This document shows, in pieces, positions 26,215 through 36,141 of a stretch of DNA of 64,000 nt. A program made the translations under genes and the position numbers. Within the stretch, counting starts at the first letter, position 1, and each line of letters opens with the position of its first letter. The notes below the pieces were generated by a model. The model did no database searches and was not told the origin of the DNA. It saw only the letters and a list, made by a program, of their open reading frames with translations. The stretch is from positions 24,873 through 88,872 of the forward strand of contig CANRYS010000009.1 in the NCBI GenBank assembly GCA_947644305.1, written 5' to 3'. The DNA comes from an uncultured Roseburia sp. GTDB taxonomy: Bacteria > Bacillota > Clostridia > Lachnospirales > Lachnospiraceae.

Positions 26215-27117
26215 TTAATTCGACGCTGCCTGGCTGCCAGTAAAGGAAAATGGATAATTCTTTATTTTCATAAGCGAAACCACAAAAAGCAACATACTAA
26301 ACAGCGAAAAGAACAGATAAGACTGCCACAGTTTGGGCAGATTGTCATAGCCAAAGCTGTGCATATAATAGGTGGCATGGTTCAGAGGCGAAATCCAGCC
26401 GCTTATAATATTGGCGAAGCGGATCTTCTCCATGGAGATTCCAAACCATTCCGCCACGATATCCGGATTCATCAGGAGGCCGAATCCACTAAAGATCACA
26501 CCACCTATCATTCCGCCATTACTCCTAAAAAGATTTAATAACAAAATGACTCCCGCCATGGAGACCGCATAGCCCGTCATCAATAAAAAGATGTGCAACG
26601 TACAGCGATAAGGATCCGTCAGCTCTAGAACCTTTACAAAGGAAGGCACTGCGATCTTTTCCCCAATGCCTGAATATCCTAAGATTGCCGCCGTGTCACT
26701 CCACAGATTTGCCGGATATGCCCTTCCCGCCGACAAGAGCACCGTCGCCAGAAGGATAAAGACCATAAAACAAAAAGTTGCAGATATCAAATATACGATC
26801 TGTCCCAGCATCCATATCCTTCGGTCCGTTCTTACCATAAAATAGGGCACTTCATTGGATAGGTTGGGCATATCTGAAAAAAGAAGAAGCAGCAGAATCG
26901 AGATGGCGAGTACCGACTGTGCGTCACCAAACGTCCATATAAAAGCTTCCATCCCCTGCAGATACGTTCCATGTTCCTGTGCAAACTGCATCACCTTATC
27001 GGACAACAGAAAACAGAATATAAAGGCGAGGAGAAAGCACATTATGATCTGCGGATTTCTGTGCCATTTCCTAAAGTTAGAGCGGGCAATGTACAGAATC
27101 TGTCTGACCTTATACAC
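26215..27117 (-). CDS. ABC exporter permease (ABC-2-like), first subunit
   Basis: A 300-residue protein with about six membrane helices, starting MYKVRQILYIARSNFRKWHR and with helices near 27-43, 70-90, 103-127, 178-204, 206-222 and 265-287. It overlaps the next permease gene by 8 bases. Together with the 207-residue membrane protein and the ATPase it would form a heteromeric exporter. Sequence identity to named families could not be judged by eye. Confidence 0.7.
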   Translation of the reverse strand: MYKVRQILYIARSNFRKWHRNPQIIMCFLLAFIFCFLLSDKVMQFAQEHGTYLQGMEAFIWTFGDAQSVLAISILLLLLFSDMPNLSNEVPYFMVRTDRRIWMLGQIVYLISATFCFMVFILLATVLLSAGRAYPANLWSDTAAILGYSGIGEKIAVPSFVKVLELTDPYRCTLHIFLLMTGYAVSMAGVILLLNLFRSNGGMIGGVIFSGFGLLMNPDIVAEWFGISMEKIRFANIISGWISPLNHATYYMHSFGYDNLPKLWQSYLFFSLFSMLLFVVSLMKIKNYPFSFTGSQAASN

Positions 27118-27733
27118 TTTCGATACACCTCCTTAGTATTTCGTAATAGAAAACGCCAATGAGCAGGATCATCCCAGCCAGCAACAGCACGACCCCCGTA
27201 TCCCCCAACACCCACGTATGTTCCGGGGCATACCATTCCACCGGATACAGGCAGTACAATGTCTTAAAATAGCGCTCATACAATATGACTAGCATATAAA
27301 ACAGTACAAACGCACCACCGTAGGCGACATACCTGCTATTTGCAGCGGCGGCGAGGGTAGCCGCCACAACCGCCCACAGCATCCCAGATAGGAAGATTAA
27401 GAGAAGCTTCCATTTCATATCCTCCCCGCCGGTCAGAAGACCGAATAAACATGCCGCTGTGAGCAGACCGCCTCCGCTTATGCCACAGGCGAGGAATTTT
27501 CCCAGTATATAGGATGTTCTTCCACACCGAGGCAGGTATTCTTTAATGTAGCCACTCTGGTAATCGCCAAGCCATGCCGTGGAATAAGGCAGGGAGGCCA
27601 AAACCGGCACACTGATCTGGAACAGTTCCGACTCAAACCCTGCACGCCATAGAATGATACACTCGATCAGTAGCCCCGCTAGAAAATTTACACTGCCAAA
27701 TGCCCGTTTTATATCTGTTTCAAAACTATTCAT
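27110..27733 (-). CDS. ABC exporter permease (ABC-2-like), second subunit
   Basis: A 207-residue protein with about six membrane helices. It starts MNSFETDIKRAFGSVNFLAG and has a loop (WLGDYQSGYIKEYLPRCGRT) reminiscent of ABC-2 permeases. GGAAGG precedes the ATG. It overlaps the other permease by 8 bases. The cargo is not evident. Confidence 0.7.
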   Translation of the reverse strand: MNSFETDIKRAFGSVNFLAGLLIECIILWRAGFESELFQISVPVLASLPYSTAWLGDYQSGYIKEYLPRCGRTSYILGKFLACGISGGGLLTAACLFGLLTGGEDMKWKLLLIFLSGMLWAVVAATLAAAANSRYVAYGGAFVLFYMLVILYERYFKTLYCLYPVEWYAPEHTWVLGDTGVVLLLAGMILLIGVFYYEILRRCIESV

Positions 27734-27788
27734 AGCCGCAATCCTTCCTCTAGTCAGCCCCTTGATATTCGTGTACTGATATCATATA

Positions 27789-29324
27789 CTAGTACCCCAG
27801 TTCCTGGTTTATAACGGAACCGTCGATGGCATTTATGGAAAGGATAATGCCTGTCTTTTTGCCCGCCTTTCCACCTCCGTATTCGTCCACCACTGTCCCC
27901 TCAAAATTCCAGACAGGAACTACCAGTCCCGTGTCAAAACTGTCCTTCTCACTGATCCTGGTATATACGAGGTTTACATCTGTCACCTTGACAGATACGC
28001 TTCCCTCTGCCTCCTTATCCTGTGCTGCATTTTCTATGACAACCATTTTCTCAAAGGTCTCTTTAATCTCGTCGAATGGCTTTATGCGGCTGTCTTTCAC
28101 CACCGTTTCACTTATGGAAAGCGGGGAAAGATAATGGAAACCTACGATGCCACTGTCATTTACAGCCACTGCCACTGCTTCGCTTCCCCACATTTTTTTC
28201 ACATAATCTTTGCCCTGCCAGCCATCCGTCAGCTTGTAACCAGCCTGATTGTTAACAAACACGTTATCCAATTTTCTCAGACACAGAAAACGATATACAT
28301 TCCTATACTTATCTGTCACGTCTCCATTCTGTAAAAGCTGCGAGTATACCCCCTGTTCATAACATTTGTAATCATCAAGTCCCAGTTGTTCAAGGAGAGT
28401 ATTCACCTTCTGTTCTGCCTCTTCCTGAGACAGAGTCAAAGGTTCATTGTCGGCACAAGTTAAAGATCCCCCTGGATCAACCATTGGAAATTCCGGTTCC
28501 TGACCATCTTTTTTCGGTGTGATCATTTGAAAATCATTCTCCACAACGGCAGAACTCAGATTATCACTATACCCGTTTTTGCTGCACTCGTACCGCAGAC
28601 AGTTGCCATAATTTTCAGAATTCTGCACAAACAGCGTATGATAGTTTCCATCTTTTCCATCGCTCAATCCATAATACATCTCCCCATCCCCGTGCAAATC
28701 ATGTAGCCAACTATAGAACGTATCCTGCGGGTCACTGTCATACAGACTCTTTATGCTGAGAATCTTGTTCTGGGAGGGATAATCGGTAAGCTTCACATGA
28801 TCTGGCGCTTCTTCATATTCCTTTTTCAGATCCGCTATACTGCCTTCATACTCTTCAGCCATGACAGTATCTCCTGATTTTTTAGCATCATTCAATGCTT
28901 TCTTACAGTCTCTTATTTCTTTGGCAACATCAGATTTTATGCGGGTCTTCGCTTTACTGCCGTCATAATAGGTCATCCCTGGTGTCAGCGTTTTTTGAAC
29001 GCGGTCCAAAAAATCCTGCTTGATCTTTTGTGCCCGCACCCGGTATACCGAAAGCTTTTCTACCTCTGGCACCTCTACTTTTGCATCCACATCGACAACA
29101 ACCTTTAATTTGTTATCCTCGATACGGGTCTTGTAGGTCTCATACTTTTTCACTTCTTCCTTGATCTGATCAAACGTATTTGTATCATCTGTTTTTTGGG
29201 CCTCCTGCAGCATTTTATCCATATTCTTTTCTTTGACCACTGATTTCTCAGGATTGCTGGCACATCCGGCCAGTGTAAAAACCATCATTCCTGATAACAT
29301 CAATGCCATGCATTTTTTTCTCAT
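27789..29324 (-). CDS. Secreted lipoprotein of unknown function
   Basis: A 511-residue lipoprotein. The signal peptide ends in lipobox TLAGC, and the Cys at about residue 21 is the lipid anchor. A long charged helical region follows (residues 25-180), then a globular domain with a PepSY-like look near the C-terminus (SLSISETVVKDSRIKPFDEI). The start at 29324 follows GAAGGAGGGAAC. It lies between the kinase and the exporter genes and may sense or bind cargo. I do not recognise the family. Confidence 0.7.
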   Translation of the reverse strand: MRKKCMALMLSGMMVFTLAGCASNPEKSVVKEKNMDKMLQEAQKTDDTNTFDQIKEEVKKYETYKTRIEDNKLKVVVDVDAKVEVPEVEKLSVYRVRAQKIKQDFLDRVQKTLTPGMTYYDGSKAKTRIKSDVAKEIRDCKKALNDAKKSGDTVMAEEYEGSIADLKKEYEEAPDHVKLTDYPSQNKILSIKSLYDSDPQDTFYSWLHDLHGDGEMYYGLSDGKDGNYHTLFVQNSENYGNCLRYECSKNGYSDNLSSAVVENDFQMITPKKDGQEPEFPMVDPGGSLTCADNEPLTLSQEEAEQKVNTLLEQLGLDDYKCYEQGVYSQLLQNGDVTDKYRNVYRFLCLRKLDNVFVNNQAGYKLTDGWQGKDYVKKMWGSEAVAVAVNDSGIVGFHYLSPLSISETVVKDSRIKPFDEIKETFEKMVVIENAAQDKEAEGSVSVKVTDVNLVYTRISEKDSFDTGLVVPVWNFEGTVVDEYGGGKAGKKTGIILSINAIDGSVINQELGY

Positions 29325-29403
29325 GCTTGTTCCCTCCTTCAAAACGAACGTCCATGTTGAAATCATTCTAACATGGACGCATTCACCAAGTATTCATCGT
29401 TTT

Positions 29404-30786
29404 TTAAACAAATTGTAAAATCATCTGAGTCCCCTGTCCCACTTCGCTCTCAATCTGGATGCGGCAGTTGTGCCTTTTTAATATCAGCGCTGTGATAGCA
29501 AGTCCAAGTCCGGCGCCGCCGCTTTTTCTGCTCCTCGACTTGTCGATCATATAAAATGGTTCCAGGATCCTCTCCCTCTCCTCTTCTGGAATACCAGTTC
29601 CAAAATCCCTGACACAGATCCTACTTCCAGAAGCGGAGAGCAAGATCCGATCTCCCCTCTGGCTCGCCTTTCTGGCGTTGTCAATCAGATTGATCAATAC
29701 CTCGGTAAACAGGTCAGCATCCACCAGAAAAACTTCACCCTCTTCCTGGCATTCCAAGCGGATACCGTCCTGCTCCAGACTTTGGCTACAGGCCTCCGCT
29801 GCTCTATGGAATAATACACCTGCCGCTATCTCTTCCAAATAAATGTTGTCATTTTCCTCCAACAGCAGCAGATCCATCATCTTTCGTGAGAGCCGCTCCA
29901 GCCGGCAGCTTTCTTCATATATATAAGAAAGCGCCTCCTCTTTATCCTCTTCCGAGAGCTTTACTGTCAGGAGTGTTCTGGCATACCCAGAGATGGCTGT
30001 CATAGGAGTTTTTAGTTCATGAGTCAGATTTCCCATAAATAATGTCCGCTTCCACTCTGCCTCCTTTAGCTTTTCGATGCGAAACTGCACCGCCTCTGCC
30101 ATCTGGTTAAAGTTCTCACTTAATTCTCCGATCTCATCCTTTCTCTCCACCTGAATCCTCTCATCGTACTGACCCCTGGCGATCTGTTTTGCCCCGTCAT
30201 TTAGCTGCTGCAGAGGAAAAAGCACCTTATTTAATACCATAAAAAGCAGCAGGCAGACCACCATCGTAATAATACAGGTGAGAACAACCAGCCCAAATCC
30301 CAGCAGTCTCATGCGCTCCCACACATAGGTGATATCCTCCAGTTTATAAAGAGTACACTTGTCCCCTATTTGTGTGTTATAAACAAAAAAATGCTGATCC
30401 TCCCACTCCATCTGTGCCATCTTCAGATCAGGATCAGAAATATCACTATACTCTAAAGCATTCAGCTCCTTCTGTTCAAACACCGTTTCATTATAGATCT
30501 CCTCCCCATCCTTTTCTGAGGAAAAGCAGACCATCAGATCATCATTATGCTGTTTGAGAATGTATTGCAGCACCTCTGTATCCAGAGAAAATCTCATGTC
30601 GTCACTAATCGCATTGATGCGATCTTCCAGTTGTGAGATCCCCTCCGTCACATTTTTAAGACTCTGTCCTTCCGCTGCCTCTAGAGAAATTCTTTTTACC
30701 AGACCATAGACCGCCACACTGCAGAACGAACATGAGAACAACGTACTGATACAGCATATAAGAATGATCTTTGTCTTTAATCTCAT
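29404..30786 (-). CDS. Sensor histidine kinase
   Basis: A 460-residue kinase with two membrane helices (about 7-30 and 160-185) flanking an extracellular sensor domain. A HAMP domain (about 190-240), HisKA with H256 in NLTHELKTPM, and HATPase_c (N-box NLIDNARKAS, DFGTGIPEEE, GGAGLGLAI) follow. It lies directly downstream of its response regulator, 3 bases apart, and likely controls the exporter cluster. Confidence 0.92.
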   Translation of the reverse strand: MRLKTKIILICCISTLFSCSFCSVAVYGLVKRISLEAAEGQSLKNVTEGISQLEDRINAISDDMRFSLDTEVLQYILKQHNDDLMVCFSSEKDGEEIYNETVFEQKELNALEYSDISDPDLKMAQMEWEDQHFFVYNTQIGDKCTLYKLEDITYVWERMRLLGFGLVVLTCIITMVVCLLLFMVLNKVLFPLQQLNDGAKQIARGQYDERIQVERKDEIGELSENFNQMAEAVQFRIEKLKEAEWKRTLFMGNLTHELKTPMTAISGYARTLLTVKLSEEDKEEALSYIYEESCRLERLSRKMMDLLLLEENDNIYLEEIAAGVLFHRAAEACSQSLEQDGIRLECQEEGEVFLVDADLFTEVLINLIDNARKASQRGDRILLSASGSRICVRDFGTGIPEEERERILEPFYMIDKSRSRKSGGAGLGLAITALILKRHNCRIQIESEVGQGTQMILQFV

Positions 30787-30789
30787 AAG

Positions 30790-31464
30790 CTATTCCTCCA
30801 GCCTGTAACCCATCTTAGAGACAGTTTTTATATTGTCATTTAAAGAAAGCTTTTTTCGGAGCTGCCCGATATGCACATCCACCGTTCTCGTCTCTCCGAG
30901 GTAATCCACTCCCCACACTCGCCGCAGTAGCTCTTCTCTAGAAATGGCAATATTTTTATTCCGCGCCAGCACACAGAGGAGGTCAAACTCCATGGGCTTC
31001 AATAATACCTCCTCGCCATTTTTCCTGACAGAATGCTCCAGAAAATTGATCTCCACATCCAAAATGCGGATGACATCTCCGAGTTTCTTCGTTCTCTCCA
31101 GCACCTTTTCCATCCGCACCATAAGCTCCAACATATCGAAGGGCTTTACAATATAATCTTCCGCCCCGCCCTGCAGCCCCTGTATCTTTGAGTTAATATC
31201 GTCTTTCGCAGTCAAAAATATGACCGGTATCTCATAGGTCCTGACGATCTCAAACAGATCAAATCCATCCATTCCGGGCAGCATGACATCCAGCAGGGCG
31301 ATATCATAGGCGTGCTCTTCTTCTAACGCCTCTGCCGCTTCCCTGCCATCATGAAACATTTTCGTCTCGTACCCCGCCACTTTAAGATTCATCGCTATCA
31401 TCTTTGCAATGGAGATCTCATCCTCCACGATCAATACCCTGTTCTGAGCCATCTTTGTACTCAT
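30790..31464 (-). CDS. OmpR-family response regulator
   Basis: A 224-residue regulator. The receiver domain has the acidic pair ED at 14-15, phosphoacceptor D59 (ALLDVMLPGMDG) and T/K residues (FLTAKDD, VKPFD). The C-terminal winged helix has VWGVDYLGETRTVDVHIGQL. It is the first gene of the cluster, divergent from the hybrid kinase at 31629. A GGGGGCTGG stretch precedes the ATG at 31464. Confidence 0.93.
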   Translation of the reverse strand: MSTKMAQNRVLIVEDEISIAKMIAMNLKVAGYETKMFHDGREAAEALEEEHAYDIALLDVMLPGMDGFDLFEIVRTYEIPVIFLTAKDDINSKIQGLQGGAEDYIVKPFDMLELMVRMEKVLERTKKLGDVIRILDVEINFLEHSVRKNGEEVLLKPMEFDLLCVLARNKNIAISREELLRRVWGVDYLGETRTVDVHIGQLRKKLSLNDNIKTVSKMGYRLEE

Positions 31465-31556
31465 ACAGCCAGCCCCCTTTGCGAATAACTACACTTTAAT
31501 TATTATAGCAACTTACAAAAACAATATCAATTGAGTAAATGTGATATTTTCATGTC

Positions 31557-31585
31557 TTGTAGATTTTGCCTTTATGATATATAAT
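31557..31585 (+). promoter_or_regulatory. Promoter of the hybrid sensor kinase
   Basis: Plus strand TTGTAG (31557-31562) and TATAAT (31580-31585) with a 17-base spacer, 43 bases before the ATG. Confidence 0.6.
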
Positions 31586-31628
31586 GGTACCAGGGTCAAA
31601 GTACTTTAACTATGTATGAGGTGAAAAC

Positions 31629-34184
31629 ATGAAAAATAAAACATCCCGCTTTCTTATAGGAAGCTTTATTCTGGTATTTATATTAAGTGCATGCATATTT
31701 ATCTTCCTTATGAACCGCATGGCAGACAAGAGCAGGGAAACGTCCGCCAAGATCGGAAATTTTTATATGGAGAGAATGAGCACAGAAATCACCAAGCACT
31801 TTGAGACAACGATGGATATCAAGTTGTCCCAGGTGGAAGGCATGATCAACGCAACACCACCTGACGGAGACCTGAAAGGCGATAAACTGATAGAAGCTAT
31901 GGCAGCAAGCGCTGCCTCCAGAAATTTTAACTTTCTGGGGCTTTATGCGGAAGACGGCAGTGTGGAACTGATCCTCGGCGACGATGTAACCATCGCCGAC
32001 TCCGAACCTTTTTTCTCTTCCTTAAAAAACGGGGATAAAAAGATAGCCATCGCAAGTACCCCTGATCCAAAATTAGAACTTGTACTGCTGGGTGTTCCCT
32101 GCGAGTATGAAATGAACGACGGGAAAAAAAGTATTGCACTGGTTGGCGGCATAGATATCAAATTTATAAGCGATACACTTTCTCTTGATGATGAAAATAC
32201 CGAGACATATTCACATATTATAAGAAGAAACGGCGATTTTGTCATAAAGAGTGGTTCAGCAGTTTTAAATAATTATTATGAACGCCTAAATAAAATGGTA
32301 CTGGATACAGATGAGCGGGGCGCGGATTACTATATAAAGAATTTTCAGAACGCGATAGATAATAGGGTTTTGTACTCCGATATCCTCTCCACCAATGAGG
32401 GTATAAGGTGTGTGTACTGTACACCGCTATCATATTCTGAATGGTATCTGGTGACCGCTATGTCCTATGATTCTCTGGAAGATATTATACTAGAACTGGA
32501 CGAACAGAGACTGACCTCCTTTTTGATGGCATTATCGATGATGTACATTATCTTTATGGTGGTATTTGTGATATTTTATAAACTGGCGAAAAAACAACTG
32601 ATGGAAGTGAAGCAGGCGCGAAATGAGGCCATCAAGGCAAACCAGGCAAAGAGTGAGTTCCTGTCAAATATGAGCCACGATATCCGTACTCCTATGAATG
32701 CCATTGTGGGTATGACCACCATCGCCACAACGAATATCGATAACAAAGAACAGTTAATGAACTGCCTGAAGAAAATAACACTGTCCAGTCGGCATCTGCT
32801 CGGTCTTATCAATGACATTCTGGATATGTCTAAAATCGAGAGCGGGAAAATGACGCTGAACATAGAGCTGATCTCACTGCGGGAGGCCATGGAGAGCATT
32901 GTAAGCGTGATTCAGCCACAGGTGAAAGCGAAAAATCAAAAATTTGATATATTTATATCCAACATTTTGTCTGAGAATGTGTACTGTGACAGCGTCCGGT
33001 TAAATCAGGTTTTGATCAACTTCATGTCCAATGCCTTCAAGTTCACACCAGAGGGTGGCGAGATCCATATCTATGTAGATCAGGAAGAATCACCAAAGGG
33101 CGATAATTTTGTCCGTGTCAACTTCCGTATTAAAGACAGTGGTATCGGTATGACGCCGGAATTTCAGGAAAAAATATTTGACGCCTTTGTGCGGGAGGAC
33201 AATCTAAGAGTACACAAAACAGAAGGAACCGGTCTTGGTATGGCTATCAACAAACACATCATCGATGCCATGGAGGGAACGATAGAAGTCCACAGTGAAC
33301 CTCAAAAGGGAACCGAATTCCATGTCATCCTCGATCTGGAAAGGGCTACGGTCTCAGAGGCAGATATGATTCTTCCCGCCTGGAATATGCTTCTTGTGGA
33401 TGATGATGAGCAGCTTTGCAAAGATACCGCAGCGAATCTAAAAGAAATGTCCGTCACATGTGACTGGACCCTTGATGGAGAGTCCGCCATCGAGATGGTG
33501 GAAGAACATTTAAGAAAACACAATGACTATCAGATCGTATTGCTAGACTGGAAAATGGAAGGGATGAGCGGCATCGAAACAGCTAGGGAGCTGCGTAAGC
33601 GCTTTGGAAGTGACATTCCAATCCTTCTCATATCCGCTTACGACTGGAGCGATATTGAAGAAGATGCCAAAGGCGCAGGCATCAGTGGATTCATTGGCAA
33701 ACCACTATTCAAATCCACCCTTTACCATGGACTTATGCAGTTTATGGATCCGATCCAGGGCAAGCAGCAGGAGCAGTCACAAAAGAGAAGGGACTTTAAC
33801 GGTGTTAAAATACTACTGGCAGAGGATAATGACCTCAACTATGAAATTGCCAATGAACTTCTTACCAGCATAGGTATGGAAGTTGAATGGGCGCAAAATG
33901 GCCAGATCTGCGTCGAAATGTTCCAGAACTCAGAAGAAGGTTATTATGATGCGGTGCTCATGGATATCCGTATGCCGATTATGACAGGATATGAGGCAAG
34001 TGCAAAGATTCGTACCCTCGACCGCTCCGATGCCGATCTACCGATAATCGCGATGACAGCAGACGCATTTTCCGAGGACGTGAAAAAATGCCTGGATCAC
34101 GGGATGAACGCCCACACTTCCAAACCGATTGATATGGACGTTCTGACGCGGGTATTGGCACGTTTCCTGCCAGAAAAAGAATAA
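31629..34184 (+). CDS. Hybrid sensor histidine kinase with two receiver domains
   Basis: An 851-residue protein. Two membrane helices (about 8-28 and 296-318) flank an extracellular Cache-like sensor. HisKA follows with H350 ([16 protein letters not shown]), then HATPase_c ([26 protein letters not shown]). Two receiver domains have D640 ([11 protein letters not shown]) and D779 ([11 protein letters not shown]). No HPt domain is present, so a separate phosphotransfer protein or output is expected. It is a single-gene unit between divergent and convergent neighbours. GAGGTGAAAAC precedes the ATG. Confidence 0.93.
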   Translation: MKNKTSRFLIGSFILVFILSACIFIFLMNRMADKSRETSAKIGNFYMERMSTEITKHFETTMDIKLSQVEGMINATPPDGDLKGDKLIEAMAASAASRNFNFLGLYAEDGSVELILGDDVTIADSEPFFSSLKNGDKKIAIASTPDPKLELVLLGVPCEYEMNDGKKSIALVGGIDIKFISDTLSLDDENTETYSHIIRRNGDFVIKSGSAVLNNYYERLNKMVLDTDERGADYYIKNFQNAIDNRVLYSDILSTNEGIRCVYCTPLSYSEWYLVTAMSYDSLEDIILELDEQRLTSFLMALSMMYIIFMVVFVIFYKLAKKQLMEVKQARNEAIKANQAKSEFLSNMSHDIRTPMNAIVGMTTIATTNIDNKEQLMNCLKKITLSSRHLLGLINDILDMSKIESGKMTLNIELISLREAMESIVSVIQPQVKAKNQKFDIFISNILSENVYCDSVRLNQVLINFMSNAFKFTPEGGEIHIYVDQEESPKGDNFVRVNFRIKDSGIGMTPEFQEKIFDAFVREDNLRVHKTEGTGLGMAINKHIIDAMEGTIEVHSEPQKGTEFHVILDLERATVSEADMILPAWNMLLVDDDEQLCKDTAANLKEMSVTCDWTLDGESAIEMVEEHLRKHNDYQIVLLDWKMEGMSGIETARELRKRFGSDIPILLISAYDWSDIEEDAKGAGISGFIGKPLFKSTLYHGLMQFMDPIQGKQQEQSQKRRDFNGVKILLAEDNDLNYEIANELLTSIGMEVEWAQNGQICVEMFQNSEEGYYDAVLMDIRMPIMTGYEASAKIRTLDRSDADLPIIAMTADAFSEDVKKCLDHGMNAHTSKPIDMDVLTRVLARFLPEKE

Positions 34185-34224
34185 AACCATCCATAAAAGT
34201 AGATGTTTTATGGGAATCGTATAT

Positions 34225-34262
34225 AAAAAACCGGAATACTCTGTCAGTTTTCCGGTTTTTTT
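34225..34262. terminator. Bidirectional terminator between convergent genes
   Basis: AAAACCGGAA and TTTCCGGTTTT pair around a 12-base loop, with T-runs on both strands. It serves the hybrid kinase (plus) and the BceS-like kinase (minus). Confidence 0.88.
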
Positions 34263-34287
34263 ATATGTTTTTCCCTGTTGCATGATC

Positions 34288-35292
34288 TCATAAATAATAA
34301 TCATCCCTGCCAAACTCTATCGTAACCCTTGTGTATTTTCCTTCCTCTGACTCCAGCCAGATCCGGTGTCCCAGTTTCTCACACATCTTGCGACAGATAT
34401 ACAATCCCATACCAGTAGAAGCGGACACCTTTCTTCCATTCTCTCCGGTAAAAGATTTTTCAAAAACTCTCTGGACATCCCCGGAACAGATGCCAAGACC
34501 ATGATCTTCCACAGACAGTCTCACCATGTCACAGTCCTCCTCCACAGAAAAGCCAATATAAGGCTTCGATGGTTTTTGATATTTCACACTATTACTTATG
34601 ATCTGCCCCAGCATAAATTTGATCCACTTGGCATCAGATACGACGGTTACTTCCGTATTCTCCTTCGAAATCTTAAAATGACCTTCGATCAGCTCTTCCT
34701 TATGTTCCAGAAGAACCTCATTGATCAACTGGTCCAGCCGGCATTTTTTCATTAGATAATCCTTCTGGGGCGCATCTGCACGTACATAATACAGGATCTG
34801 CTCCACATATTGGGAAATCTTCGCTACCTGCACGCGGTAACTTCCGATATCTATCTTTTCATTATAATTCATGAGAGACAACGCTGAGATTGGAATCTTG
34901 ATCTCATGAATCCACATCTCCACATAATCCTTAAATTCCCTGACCAGGCGCCCCATATCTCCTACCCGCTCATTCATGGACTTGTCAATATCGTACAACG
35001 CATCATAAAAAAGCTGTCCCTCCAGAAACTCCGGCCTGCGTACCATCTCTGTGATCAGATACTTTTTATCCAGCTCTTCCAGGTTATGAAACAACTCCCC
35101 ATAAAATGCATGTTTTTTCTGGTATTCACTCACCCACATGAAAGCAAGAACCACAGCCTCCAGGAATACAACACTCCCCCAGAAAAAGGGGTGAACTTCC
35201 AATGCAAAACCGATGAGTGCCACCAGCAGCATCTGCAACGACAGGATGGCGATCCATCCCGCCCTTTCTTTTAAAAAATCTCTTCCTCTCAT
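34288..35292 (-). CDS. BceS-like intramembrane-sensing histidine kinase
   Basis: A 334-residue kinase with two membrane helices (about 13-31 and 36-54) and almost no extracellular loop, the hallmark of intramembrane-sensing kinases. H129 lies in WIHEIKIPISAL; the ATP-binding part has IISNSVKYQ, DHGLGI and GMGLYI. BceS-type kinases sense antimicrobial peptides through a BceAB transporter. It overlaps the regulator stop by 4 bases. The BceAB-like genes at 8204-10952 are possible partners. Confidence 0.88.
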   Translation of the reverse strand: MRGRDFLKERAGWIAILSLQMLLVALIGFALEVHPFFWGSVVFLEAVVLAFMWVSEYQKKHAFYGELFHNLEELDKKYLITEMVRRPEFLEGQLFYDALYDIDKSMNERVGDMGRLVREFKDYVEMWIHEIKIPISALSLMNYNEKIDIGSYRVQVAKISQYVEQILYYVRADAPQKDYLMKKCRLDQLINEVLLEHKEELIEGHFKISKENTEVTVVSDAKWIKFMLGQIISNSVKYQKPSKPYIGFSVEEDCDMVRLSVEDHGLGICSGDVQRVFEKSFTGENGRKVSASTGMGLYICRKMCEKLGHRIWLESEEGKYTRVTIEFGRDDYYL

Positions 35293-35957
35293 CCCATCAC
35301 ATACCCGATCCCTCTCTTGGTCCGGATCAGATCTTCCACACCATATTCCTTTAGTTTTGCCCGGACACGGTTTACATTCACCGTCAAAGTATTATCATCC
35401 ACAAATTCTTCCGTATCCCAAAGATAGCTGATCAGTTCCTCCCTTGTCACGATCTTTCCCTGATGTTTCATCAGATAAATGAGTATCTTCATCTCATTTT
35501 TTGTCAAATCCACCTCTTCCTCTCCGATGTGAAGGGTTCCTCGCTCTTTGTCCAGACTCAGGCAGCCACAGGTAAGCACCGTCTGTTCTGCCAGGTGGGT
35601 AAGCCGCTTAAATACCGCCTCTATATGCAGTAAAAGAATCGCTGGATTGTAGGGTTTCGCAATAAAATCATCCGCGCCATAACTCATGCAGATCACTTCG
35701 TCCATCTCCGTATTTTTACTTGTCACGATGATGACAGGCACCTCTGAGTCCTGCCTCACCTTTTTTAAGATCGCAGTCCCATCCGCCCCTGGCAGTGTCA
35801 GATCCAGGAGAACCATATCCGCCCCCGCCGAAAGGATTTGTCCTGAACAATCCCCATAGTCTGTCACAATGCTGCATTTATATCCGTTGTTTACTAAAAA
35901 GTCCGCCAGTTGGCCACGGATCACTGGATCATCCTCGACAATCGCTATTTTCTTCAT
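35289..35957 (-). CDS. BceR-like OmpR-family response regulator
   Basis: A 222-residue regulator with receiver D52 (VLLDLTLPGADG) and acidic residues at 8-10. The C-terminal winged helix contains YLWDTEEFVDDNTLTVNVNR, close to the conserved BceR recognition region. It forms an operon with the intramembrane-sensing kinase. No transporter gene adjoins. Confidence 0.9.
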   Translation of the reverse strand: MKKIAIVEDDPVIRGQLADFLVNNGYKCSIVTDYGDCSGQILSAGADMVLLDLTLPGADGTAILKKVRQDSEVPVIIVTSKNTEMDEVICMSYGADDFIAKPYNPAILLLHIEAVFKRLTHLAEQTVLTCGCLSLDKERGTLHIGEEEVDLTKNEMKILIYLMKHQGKIVTREELISYLWDTEEFVDDNTLTVNVNRVRAKLKEYGVEDLIRTKRGIGYVMG

Positions 35958-36141
35958 GCCATCCTCCCATCATTAAGCTAGGCGATACCAAGCTGCATTC
36001 TTTGCTGTCTTTTTCTTTTTATGATATTATATTATTATACTTATTTTCTTTTTTCAATATAAAATCAAAATTATGTAATTGCCACGCAGCGGATTTCTAT
36101 GATAAAATGTCTATAATTATGACCATTTGGAGGAAAAGCAA

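Noticed and set aside
36127..36141. TTG start for the chemotaxis receptor
   Set aside because: The TTG overlaps the GGAGG ribosome site that serves the ATG at 36142.
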